Below, piece after piece: positions 36,845 through 48,265 of a stretch of 64,000 nucleotides of DNA; within the stretch, counting starts at the first letter, position 1, and each line of letters starts with the position of its first letter. This DNA comes from Acanthochlamys bracteata (Eukaryota; Streptophyta; Magnoliopsida; Pandanales; Velloziaceae): the NCBI GenBank assembly GCA_019914995.1, contig CM034127.1:12152001-12216000 (forward strand). The letters run 5' to 3'. Made by a program: the position numbers and the translations under genes. Under the pieces are notes generated by a model, which was not told the origin of the DNA, did not search any database, and saw only the letters and a program-made list of their open reading frames with translations.

Positions 36845-39800
36845 GTTCTATGAATTCATTGGAAACTTTCTCTACTTTGTCCTCCATTATTGCGCTTTCG
36901 TTGGCTCAACTTTGATTTCCTTACTTCCAAACCTTGTTGGATTTCATAACAAGCTCGATACAGATAATTCCTACCTCAACTGGAATACTATTATGAGCTA
37001 ATTGCGGTGATCCTTTGCTTTTGGGAGGTTTAGCTGTAGTCGGTTAATGGAAGCTTTGTTTCAATTGTTCTATTCAACATAAATTACTGGCAATGCAACA
37101 CCATGCATGCAGTTAAGCGTACACACTAAAGCATTCTGCACTAGGATGCACCTTAACGCTCAACAACATCTTCCATCACCTCTGCTTTGTGTTCCCTTGA
37201 GTTGCTTCCATGAGTTTACCTCTTCAAGCTTAAGCGGTTGCAGGCTGTTGGATGTCTGGAGTAGTTTTTTATATAACTTCTTTTTACTAAAATCCTGTAC
37301 CTTTCAGATGCTAGTATTTAGGAGGTTCATTGACTAGAAAATAAGTTGTAGAGTCTGGAGACAAAAAATCTAACCTGCTCTAGGCTTTTTTTGAAGGGAA
37401 AAAAGAGCTCATAAGAACTAACAGGGATATACTTAACTAGCTAATGTTTATAATTTTTTGGTGCCCAACTAACCAAGATGCTGGTACTTCGTATACATAA
37501 GTGTAGGATGGTAGGAAAGGACAATTAAGTTTTGTGGATATATCTTTATCTCAATTCTCTACTTTTTCAGCGTTAAAAAATGTTAAGTATGTACTCAGAA
37601 AGTATTATGTTTGGGAAGAGAAAAGAGGCACCCTATTTTGAGGAAATGATATGCATAGAAGCATATTTTAATTTCAACATCAAATTTTGCCTTATGCCCT
37701 ATAACAGTCTCCCGGTTATTAACAGAATCAATCATGTAAATCTTCTAGAAGCTGTAAAGCTACCCAGATGCGGACATTGCATAAACGGCCATGCTTTTGA
37801 GATTAAATGGAAATGTCATTTCAGGTTGCAGTCACTTCTATCAGATATATAAATTCTATAAGTCACGTGCAATTTAGGCACTCAAGCAAGAAATGCTTAT
37901 TTTGAAATGATTTTTGTAAATCTCCGGTGAGCTTTACATATCACTATTAGAAATTTGGCCTTTACCGACGGAGCAATTCAGTCAATGGTAATGGCAAGTC
38001 CCCACTGAAATTTTGCTAGTTGACATTTGGTCGGCAAAGATTAGTTGCTAAACAGATTACTGACTAATCAACATAAAAAGTCGACATGTCACAATAAATT
38101 ATTGACTGAATTTTTTCAGTCGGTAATTATCAACAGACATCAAGGTTATTAGGATCGAAATTTTATATAAGATCATTTCGCTTGTGTAGGATCATAAAAT
38201 CAGAATTTTAAGTAAGATCGTAAGATCTTACTTATCGATAATTTTTTTATAAAATTATTTAATACTTTAAATATTAAGATAGTATTTATTAAAAATTATT
38301 GAAAATTAAAAATATAATTTTTCTTATATTTTATCTTAATGTAATAAATTAATAATTTTTATATTTGTGGTTCAGATAAACTATAAATTTTTTATATTCA
38401 TTTAGCTTATTATCACTATACCTTTACAGATTATATTATTATTTTATAAATATACACTTATATAGTTATATCATATTTAAAAAATCTAATTTCTTATATA
38501 ATTAATTAATTAAGCGTTAGCAATCGTCTTTATCATCTTAAAATAAAGAGAAAAAATATAATCCAAAATATCACCATATAAAAAATATTTTGCTCTCACA
38601 ATAAATTCCTCACAAAATAAATCAAACACAGTTGTATCCACTACAAACGAACGATCGATTTTCTTTACCTATTCCAACTTCGCTTAAAATCCTCGAGAGC
38701 TCTCCTGATTCATGAAAATTTTTATAAACTGAAATCGTAAGATCGCAAGTAAAATTGGGATTTAAAAAATTTTAGGATTAAAATCTGAATTTTACATATT
38801 AGAAATAAGATCGAAATTTTGTATCAAGTAGGATCATTTTGTTGATGTAAAATCGTAAAATTGTAAGATTTTAAAATTTAAATCGAAATTTTAACAACCA
38901 TGACAGACATCACAGTGAAAAAGTTACTGACTAATATAGTAGTCGGTAATTTATCGATTGACATTTTAGTCGATAGAGTACCGACTGATTTTATAGTCTG
39001 TAATGCATCGAGGACTATACAATCGGTATATTACGGACTATTATTATTGGTGGGTATATTTTCGACCTATTGTGCGGTCGATAATTACCGTCTGCATGTA
39101 TTCATCACTAATTCTAACTTTGTTTTCAGTCATCATAACGTGGTTGCAGATCTAGACAAAAACAACTTTATATATGTTCAAAATATAATATTAACCATTC
39201 AATATATCTCCATATATATCTCCAAAAATATACATAGCATTCACCAAAATATAACGGTATGCCAATTCAAATAACATCACCATTTAACTCTTACAAGCAC
39301 TTTAATAACTCACATCAAACAATCGCATCCATCTTATTATTCAACTTGATGATCCAGCATCTCCAAACCTTTGTAACCTTGGCTCCATCCACGAACCTAT
39401 TGACCACACCTACTGCTTATTACAAGAAGATAAAAACAACTTTATAAAGCAACAGAATGTTGATTTCCTAGTAATGTCACAATGCACATTCAACTTCAAA
39501 GCTTACATAAGCCTACTCTGCTCCCATATTGAAAGACTAAAAGCATACTAAATTTGAAATTATTTGAGCTTGAAACAAAAGCATAATTGCTATCATAGGG
39601 CTGCAAGATACTCAATCAATTTTTAACTAAACGACAAATAAAGCTTAGATGGTATATATAATTTATAATTTATACTCAGATGCATACCTGTATCTATATG
39701 CCCATATCTTGAACCCAACTGTAATAAGCTATTGGTAAAATGAGCAGCATGACCTAGACAAATTAGTCTAATTAGAGTGCGGAATTCTATATATGGTATG

Positions 39801-42800
39801 AAATTCTAGTCACATTAGCATGGAGTGCTTTCTGCACTTCATGATGGTTGTGGTAGATTCTATAATACCTTTCTGTACATGGATCATATGCACTTGAATC
39901 CAAGACTGACACAGAAACATAATCATGCCACATCAGTTGCCACTGCTTATTGCTGATCACTCGTTGCTAACGCTCTTCTATATTTCAGATCTTTCAATAT
40001 GTCCCTACGTTGTCGAGTTCCAAGAATCCCCAGCCATTATTTCCTTCTGCTCTCTGTTTCTGTGTAAGCAGGATTCCCACCAGCTTGAGTGTCATCTAAC
40101 ATCTTATAGTATGCCCCAAGATGCGTAGTCTACAAGGTGACAAGATTTGTCAATAATTCCATAGGATAGCCACAAATAATGTGACACAAAAGTCTATGGC
40201 ATAGACAAACTTACCATTCGTATGATGAGGAGGAGGGAAGACTTGCACGTAAAAAAGAATTGCAACAATGGTGTCTAAATGAAAAAAAAACTAGTTAGCA
40301 TAGGTAATGCGTTCTTAGTTCTACAACATTAAATAACATCAAGAGAACACTACACTTCTCGTCAAACTAGTTAAAATACCTATGATAACATGGATCTAGA
40401 AGTAAGCCTCATTGATCTATGGAAAATAACTCTATGTGAGTAGAAATCAAATAATGCATTGAGGCAAGTGGGGAGTATTAGTGCTTATATATATAATGCT
40501 CGCTTTGAAAACTCCTGTAGTCATCCTTCATATTGTTCTTCTTTGATGGAGGGTTAGGAGAAGCAAAGGAAGATTGTCATTGATTGTAGGAAGAAACACT
40601 TGCTTAATTGCCTGCTGCAGATGTTAAGATTATCATGTTCTCTTCCATCACTTGGATAGTTGTACCCGTTGTTGCTGCTGAGTTCCAATTCCTTTCAACA
40701 TCTTTTGCGTGCTTGAGTTTCTTGCTAAGTCTACTAGGGTTGCAATTGTTATAAAGTAAATCTCAAGAAGAAACTAACTAACTAGCAGGTTTATCTTATA
40801 CACTCCAAAAAAATTATATATATAATTATAAGGAATTTGTATGATCTAGCTACTTCTAATAGAAAAAACAAGATTGCCCTAACTTTTGAGTTAGCTAGAC
40901 CTTTCCTCTTTATTAAATGAAGAACCCAACACAATAAAACATGCTACCATTTCATATAACTAAAACATGCATAGCTGAATGTCAACTACAACTAACTAAA
41001 TACTACATCCAGTTGCCACACTTGGATGTAGTATGCATCATAAGCAAATTATAAAACAATATTTAGCAACTTAGTGGAAATCCCTTGGGACTACTTCATA
41101 GCAGCTATAAAGAAGTCATAAAGACTGTATACATGTTGAATAAGAAGAATAATACTCACATTTAGGGTAAACCATAAAAATAAAAAAAGAGAAAAAAAGA
41201 AGAAGAAGCAAACAGTCAAAATGAATAAAACACAATCACTTCAAAACTAGTCACGAAATAATCGGATGCAAAAATCTACTTATGTGAGTAAGAGATAAAT
41301 CTAAATAAGTTAGTAAGGAAGGTGTGGATGGATGAATTTATTGGTTTAACTTACAAGAAAAGCAGCTTTTCAATTTTTCATTTTATATTTTTCAATATAT
41401 ATTTTATAAGTATGGAAAAAATTTATTAAAAATTTAAAAAGTGTAGAAAAATTCTACATAGTGAGATCTTTTTATTGCATATTTTTATTAATTTTTTAGA
41501 GATAAAAAAATAGAACTTATTTTTCAAAAATGACAAAAAATACCTTTTATTTTAGAAAAGTTTTATTTCGTAAGTACTTCCAAACGCCCCCTTAGTGAAA
41601 CGTATCAAAGGATTTGCACTTGAAGCAATGGAGACAGAGAAGATGAACGACGTTGGAGAATGAAGATTTCGCTCGCGAGCGCTTCAATTTTCCGATAGGA
41701 AGTGCGGGGAGGGGCTATTGATAGCAACAATTGAAACAATGGAGGTGGAGAAAGATGATGGCTGCTTGGAGATAAGCAGATATTTCGTCAGCAGTAGCGT
41801 CGCCAGGATGTTCATTCGGGTAGGAAGTAGCAGCTAGGCCGAGAGAGATTCAGCTTGCCGACAGCATAATTGAAACAGTACAGGAGGTGATGATTGTCGC
41901 AGGGAGAATGAAATTCTTTCGGTGCCTATTAGAGATGGTTACCCCTGAGAAACTTCATAAATACCGTGGACTCTTCACAAAATGTGAATTCAACATTGTT
42001 ATATAGCTCTACTTAATTATAAAAAGAAACATAAGGACCATGCAAAATGCAGCAGTATATCATACAACTAAGAACCTCTATGCAATTGGAGGACTTTTGT
42101 AGGTTGTGTTTCTACAAGAAAGTGCCTCATATAGTCACTGCTTTTCATTGATATTGATATGTTCTTCATGCTTGATTTGAAGGCAATAAGTGAATATGGA
42201 TTATGAAGACAACCAAAGTATCAATGATTTCTAAAGAACGTAAGATGTTATAGGTGTTAGAACAAGGGTCTATTGCCCAAGTCTTATAAAGTTTTAGACA
42301 CAACACTAGAATAAACGAAGCGATAATCCGAATTACAGTGAAGGTATTAAGTCAAAGAACGGATTAGGTATAAATACGCTTACGTCTTAATGGGCCAATA
42401 TGATGCGGAAGACAGATCAAGAGAGCACCAACTACACAAAAATAAGAAGCAAAGTACCTAGTATTAACGTAAATAACTCAAATCTACTATGCATAAGAAC
42501 GTGTTTAGTGCTTTGATCACCAAGGATCATTTTAAATCAATCACAAGTAGCATAAGGTAAGCATCAAGAACAATAAACACATTTTACAATAATAAACGAA
42601 GACGAGATTTACGTGGTTAGCCTTAAAAAAAACTACATCCATAGAAGAAGAGAGTAAAATTCGCTATTGATGTGAAAATTAGAAAGACGAAGGAAATGAT
42701 CAAGGATTGCAAGCTCCATATAAATTAGAAACCTTCTCTCTATTAAGGAAGAATACTTGAAATAAGGCAGATAAATCAACCACAAGCACTTTTCCCTAAA

Positions 42801-45800
42801 AATCCTTAAAGAAAAGGTTGAATCCAAAACAGAGAAATAAGACTGGAAATCATACAGTTGGTTTATAAATATTCTTTTATAGTTAACTGGTCATTAACTG
42901 ATCATTAACTTGTTATTGAGAAGTGACCAAAATACTACAAAATTTGGTCAAAATGGTGTCCAAATCTAAGTCAAACCATAACGATAGGTTTGTTGTGTAA
43001 TGTTGTTTGTGAGCTTAAGGACTTCCCATAGTGTAAATGCGAGTGAAATATCATATTTCCATAAGAAAATTTACACTGAATTCATAGCTCAGGGAAATCA
43101 TTGCTCTTGGGATAGACTGTGTATGTTTATTGTATGCGCATATGGTGGACAACGAGAAGACACAAAGAAAAGGGACTACCTAATTGAAATCTTTGTAGCA
43201 TTGGAATTTTCACAATTTAAATCAAGCATGGAACTAACCCGATTCAATTAAGAGTCCGAATTAAAAGAGAAGCTAAGTAAAGAAGCTTGACATATGAAAG
43301 AGTGTACATGTTTAATATTATGTACAAACTAATGTTGCAAGAAAGACGTTCACATTCAACTTCAGAGTTTGACAGATGAGTCGTAAGGAAATTATTGGCT
43401 TAATGTGAGGATATCTTCCTTCATTAGCAATCCTAATTAGTTGTAAAAAAGATTATGATTATAGAAGAATTCACAACTTAATCACAGCTAGGCCAAATTG
43501 TAAGTTTAACATATTAACTAAAGTAATACTAAGGTCTACATAAAGGACATTTCTTAGCTTAATTTTCTAGGAACCAACCTAAGTTGGTTACACAACATCG
43601 AGTTGAGTTGTCTGATTGTCACATGACATGTTTTCAAAGTGTCAACTGTAAGGTGTACTTCTAGAGACCTTGTGTTAGGAGTTGTAAGATGTGTTATTAA
43701 GTTTAGCAGAAGAGCATTTTCAGTCTCTAACTGTAAAGTGAATGATTGGGAGTTGGGACTGAATAGAGAGCTTTCAAGTAATAGTAATGTTTGGGTTGAT
43801 GCTGATTTAATTTTGGTGATCATTGAAGTCATAGCTTCTTGGAATTGGAAAAGCTACCGCAAGCCTTTGTTTTGGTATCATCTTAAATCTCATCATCCTA
43901 ATATTTTTTGGTGGTGTTGTGGAAAACATAGTGAGATATGCTTTTAGGTAGGTTAGTCCATGTTCGAAACGAGATATCAGTGGTGTTAATTGGTCTCTTC
44001 TCTATTTAGAACTTGTGTACATAGGAGTTTAGGATTCTCTTCTAGCTCTGCAGTCACATCCAAGCAAACATCAACAACTCCCTTATATTGAAGGTTTATT
44101 CTCACAGTAGAATGTCAAATTTCTGAATACACATTTTTTACTATTATTCCTCATGTTTTGATTATTTTCCATAAGTTATAAATAAACATGCAAGAAGAGT
44201 AGGGGCCTACGCTGCATACAGTTGATGCATGAGGTTAGGAAGAGGGTGTGCCTACTTCAGGCATAGTGAATTGTAAAAAACTCAAAAACTTTTTGTATTC
44301 CTAGTTCTTGGAATTCTTGACGGCTTTGAGTTTTTATAGGATAAGATGACTTTACAACGTATTTATATTCCCTTCACCAATTTTGTGCTAGACATATAAA
44401 TGCAAGTTTGATGATTGTGTTTTCCTTAACATTTTACCATAAATAGTAGCATGGCCGAATACCTCAATGCTTTTGAGGTTTAAGGATTGATGCTTTTAGT
44501 TGGGCATTGTTGATTTGTCACTATGCTTCTGATCTCTCCAAGGAACCATGATTTTGTGAATCATCATATGATACATTCATGGCATGATGGAATCTAAGTA
44601 ACTATCTGTATGGCATGTACTAGTATGCAAAAACGGCACAGAGCCTTTGCCTTTATATAGCAAGTATACACACTAATATGTCGAGGATGTTTGCTATACC
44701 CTTTCCCTTTCGGTAGTATGATAATACTAAATTGTAGATATGAATTTACATAGATCCATGCTATTAGGAAAAACTTTAATCTTGCTGGTCTTGTATTAGG
44801 TAAATGATAATACTAGGCATCCAACTCGTAGCCCCACTTTATGCCCGGCAACATTATCAAAGCAGCAACACAAATCATATCATAGATCAAATAAAGGATA
44901 ATAAAAGTGAGAAAAATACTGGGAGACAGGATAGAACGCGATGATGATACAAACTACGTAGTCATATCGATGGAGGTATTTTTGTACAATCTTAGCACAC
45001 AAAGTTGATTCAATTATTCTCATTCTATTGCTGTCAATATATGGATGTCTAATTAATTTTTAAAGATGCTTATTTATTTATTTATGCCACCGATTATCTT
45101 GAATAAAGGAATTGAGTTTGTACATCAAAATTTGAGATTCTAGATTTCAGCTCTTAGTTATATTATTATGTCTACTGGTCTCTACTAGTACAAGAAATTA
45201 AAAAACCAACAGTTACTTAGGTTTTTCTCTCCCTTGACTAATTAGAAAGGTAATGAAATCTTTGTGTTTGCTCTTTGACAATCATTGCATAGAGTGGAAA
45301 AAAGTGATATTCCAATAAGAAAAAGTGTTTTAAGAGCCTTAATTAAGGTGCAAAAAGTTTCTCAAAATTAAGGACGCACAAAAAGAGTAGAGATGCTTCT
45401 CTGCAGTATACTCTGAATTTGTAACAATAGACAGCCAAATTATCTTCTTTGCCTGAGTTGTTTACTTCCTAGCTAGTGAAAACTGCAGAATGAATTGATT
45501 GTAAAAGTAACTTGTGAGTTGGCATATCATCCTGTTAACAAATCTGAGTCCTCCACTCTTGTCCTCTTTTCAGCATGGACAAAATTCTTGACCGCTATGA
45601 GCGTTATTGCTATGCAGATAAGGAATTCCTTGTGGCTGATCCAGATTCTGATCAGGTATTTTAAAGTATGGTAAAAAATCTGAAAACTTATTTGTAACTT
45701 AAAATTCTTTGGTGTTTGAGAAAAGGCGTGCTTTCCCATATCATATGAAGGTGTAATATGGTATGTGCATTTTGACCTGTATTGGTGGCAGAAGTTTAGT

Positions 45801-47448
45801 TCTAGTTTTTCACAAATATACTGATGAGAACATCTTAATTATTTCATGCTGACTGAAACCGGTTACTTGAAGAAGGTAAGATGATTACCATTTGATTTAT
45901 GCTGTTTGAAGATGTTAAATTTTGACAAGTGCTGATTGTTTGGAAGTGCGTAAACCTACTTCGTCTAGTTAGTAAATATGTGCTGCTATGCAGGGGAACT
46001 GGTCTGCAGAATATGGGAAACTGAAGTTGAAGATTGAGTCTTTGCAGAAAAGCCAAAGGTACAAGCACACAAGCAGCTTGGATTTCAGATTACATGTTGC
46101 TTTGACAAATACCAATCTGATGTCTTAGATATGCTTGAAGCTCAGGCATCTTATGGGAGAGCAGCTTGATAATTTAAGCATCAAGGAGCTCCAACAACTG
46201 GAACAACAACTTGAAAATGCTTTGAAGCATGTAAGAGCTAGAAAGGTATGACTTTCATCTAGACGTCCTTCTGTGTTAAGATTTAAGAAACGCTGCATTA
46301 CTAGATGGACTTGACAAAAGAAAGTATGATAAATGAGAAATGTTACTGATGGAATTTAAGTTGGTAAACTAGAAATGCACATTGGATGCACAGAATTATC
46401 CTTTCATCCAACTTGTTTCATTTTGGTTGCAAAGAATTTCTCATTTTTGAAGTTCATGTCCCATATTATTGATCTTTGTGGGACAAAATATTGTCAGTAC
46501 CTTTTTCATTCTTAATTTCTATTATCTTCTTGATGCTATAACTGGAGTTTTTTTCTTATCGCAGAAAAATCTGTTGCTTGAATCAATTACTGAGCTTCAG
46601 AGAAAGGCATGTTCCTTTTCCTTCCAGAACAGTTTAATCACTATGAATTGTTATTTTGGTAGCTTAAAACCCAACATAGAGTCCTACATGTAATCTACAG
46701 ATGGATAGTGGATGTGGTCATTGTAGTCAAACATGAATAGCATACAAGAGTGCTCTATCCCAAGTCCTTTCTGCTTCAAATTTTTTTGTCAGTCATCTAT
46801 CAGTTTAAATTTAATAACTTTAGATACACATATAGAGCTGTTAAAATTCTTATAGGAATTTCTTTTGCTGGACTGAGACATAGTCCTGTCACCAGGAAAA
46901 ATCACTGCAGGAGAAAAATAGCACTCTCCAGAAAGCGGTTAGCTCCTTGATATCTTATGATATAGTTAGTGGAACATTGCAGCACATATGATAGTGCTCG
47001 GTTGATATTAGTTTTACATTTTTATCATTGATAGCTCTTGGAGAAGGAGAAGGGTGAGGCCCTGATGCAGTATACAAATCGGGAGCAGCAGAACCAGCCC
47101 AAAGTAAAAACGCCTTCCTCTTCATCCCTTTCCAGACCAGAGACTCCACCTGCTTTAAACATTGGGTAGTTCATTTCTTGTCACTTTTATTTATTTGTTC
47201 TTTATTTCATGAGTAGTGCTTCAACTTTGATCCAGTACTGTTTGCAAGAAGTGCTAACCTTTATCTTGTATCTGTGTCGCAGGCCAGCGCAACAAAGTGG
47301 GAACACAACAGATCAAGTGGAAGTACCAAGCTCTGACCTTGAGCTGAACACCAGCAGCACACTGCCGCAATGGATGCTTCGGTCAGTCAACAGATGGCCT
47401 GCCAGCCAGAGCTCCGCACACATTCAATATATCAGCAATTTTGAGTAG
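36454..47448 (+). CDS. FUL: FRUITFULL/APETALA1-like MIKC MADS-box protein
   Basis: Eight exons: 36454-36638, 45574-45655, 45994-46058, 46146-46245, 46565-46606, 46896-46937, 47035-47165, 47283-47448. They join to 270 residues; sizes 185, 82, 65, 100, 42 and 42 match the AP1/FUL pattern. MADS domain [47 protein letters not shown] domain [52 protein letters not shown] region ending with the FUL motif [10 protein letters not shown], plus 18 further residues. It lacks an euAP1 CFAA ending. It controls meristem identity and the floral transition. The start at 36454 is fixed by MGRGR; an in-frame ATG at 36394 lies in the probable 5' UTR intron. Intron 1 is 8.9 kb; intron 5 has a GC donor (46607). 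It is probably functional. Confidence 0.95.
36797..36842. repeat. (GA)n microsatellite in FUL intron 1
   Basis: About 22 uninterrupted AG repeats, 160 bases after exon 1. GA repeats are binding targets of plant BPC (GAGA-binding) proteins, so a regulatory role is possible. Confidence 0.95.
37942..39110. mobile_element. CACTA-like transposon remnant in FUL intron 1
   Basis: Begins with CACTATTAGAAATTTGGCC followed by TTTACCGACGG, typical of plant CACTA (En/Spm) ends. Many subterminal repeats of the type CAGTCGGTAATT in both orientations follow (about 38010-38130 and 38935-39090). The matching right terminus was not found, so it is truncated or decayed. A second element is nested inside. Confidence 0.6.
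38143..38902. mobile_element. Nested MITE, probably Mutator-type, with 10-bp target duplication
   Basis: 760 bases flanked by the direct repeat ACAGACATCA (38133-38142 and 38903-38912), which splits the CACTA-like element. The ends GGTTATTA and TAACAACC are short inverted repeats. A 9-10 bp duplication fits Mutator-like elements. No coding capacity. Confidence 0.65.
39111..41354. other. FUL intron 1, middle part
   Basis: Intronic sequence without recognised gene or repeat. A frame at about 39925-40128 is open but has no family features. Confidence 0.4.
41355..41591. repeat. AT-rich MITE in FUL intron 1
   Basis: Ends with CCAAACGCCCCC and starts with AGAAAAGCAGCTTTTCAA. Its core GTAGAAAAATTCTACATAGTG is nearly the same as in the copy at 5616-5876. 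Confidence 0.65.
41592..45573. other. FUL intron 1, distal part
   Basis: A GC-richer block at about 41630-41900 differs from its surroundings. 42240-42850 has retroelement-like phrases (TTTACGTGGTTAGCC followed by CTACATCCAT) but no LTR pair could be shown. The rest is ordinary AT-rich intron up to the exon 2 acceptor at 45573. Confidence 0.4.
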
Positions 47449-48265
47449 TAGCTATGAGCGGCCGGGCAATAATGAATCGTAATTGATATCCTGGGGAAAA
47501 CCGTCACGGACATGGAAGTTGCTTTTTCTGTCAAACATGATATCAACGAATCTTTCGTTGAAGGCTAGGTGCCATGCCAGTCCCTTATCGTAATCCTGTA
47601 AGTTTAGTCTTGCCGTCCACCTTATAGTCCGTGTCGTGTATTATTGGTAATATGTTTATGACCTTCAGTAATAAAACTGTACTAGTGTCGATTATGTGTA
47701 ATAGTCTTAATTTTAGTTGATAATATTGTCTGCGTTATGAGATCTCATTCTCAAAAGGTTCGTTTTTCATGTTAGAAGATTTGTCGGAATGACACAAACT
47801 CGAACGGTAACTAGAAACCATCAGTTTTCAACCGCAGTGGTTATAAAAATGCTAGTTACAGTGCTGTTGGTTACGGCTACCTACCTTTACAAACTGTAAG
47901 CCCCATTTAAATGCTTTAGCTCTCATCAACTTCAAACACATTGCGGAAACATAATTTCTTCCACGAGATCAAACTTGCCCCAACATACCGGTGGAAGGAG
48001 CCGTCACACTTGGACAGACACCGAGTGATAAACAGAAGATGGCGAAAAAATAGGAACATCTATGTGAAGCTTGACAGTGGACATTATCCCAGTCTGCTAA
48101 TGAAGCACATTCCATTGTACTGCTATATATTTACCAATAAAAAGACGTTTTTGGGTATTAAAAAATTTATCCAACCAGAATATAGCCAGAATTATTTACA
48201 GATTCAGTAACCGAATTCAATCACTAAATTCCTTGCGGAAGGCAAGCGTTATGTTATCCACTTCA

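Noticed and set aside
39925..40128. Open frame of 67 codons in FUL intron 1
   Set aside because: No domain, no splice context and no similarity recognised; likely chance.
42240..42860. Retroelement-like phrases in FUL intron 1
   Set aside because: No LTR pair, PBS or coding frame could be shown.
45170..45200. Possible second end of the CACTA-like element (CTACTAGTACAAGAAATT)
   Set aside because: It is in the same, not the inverted, orientation as the left end, so it cannot be the right terminus.
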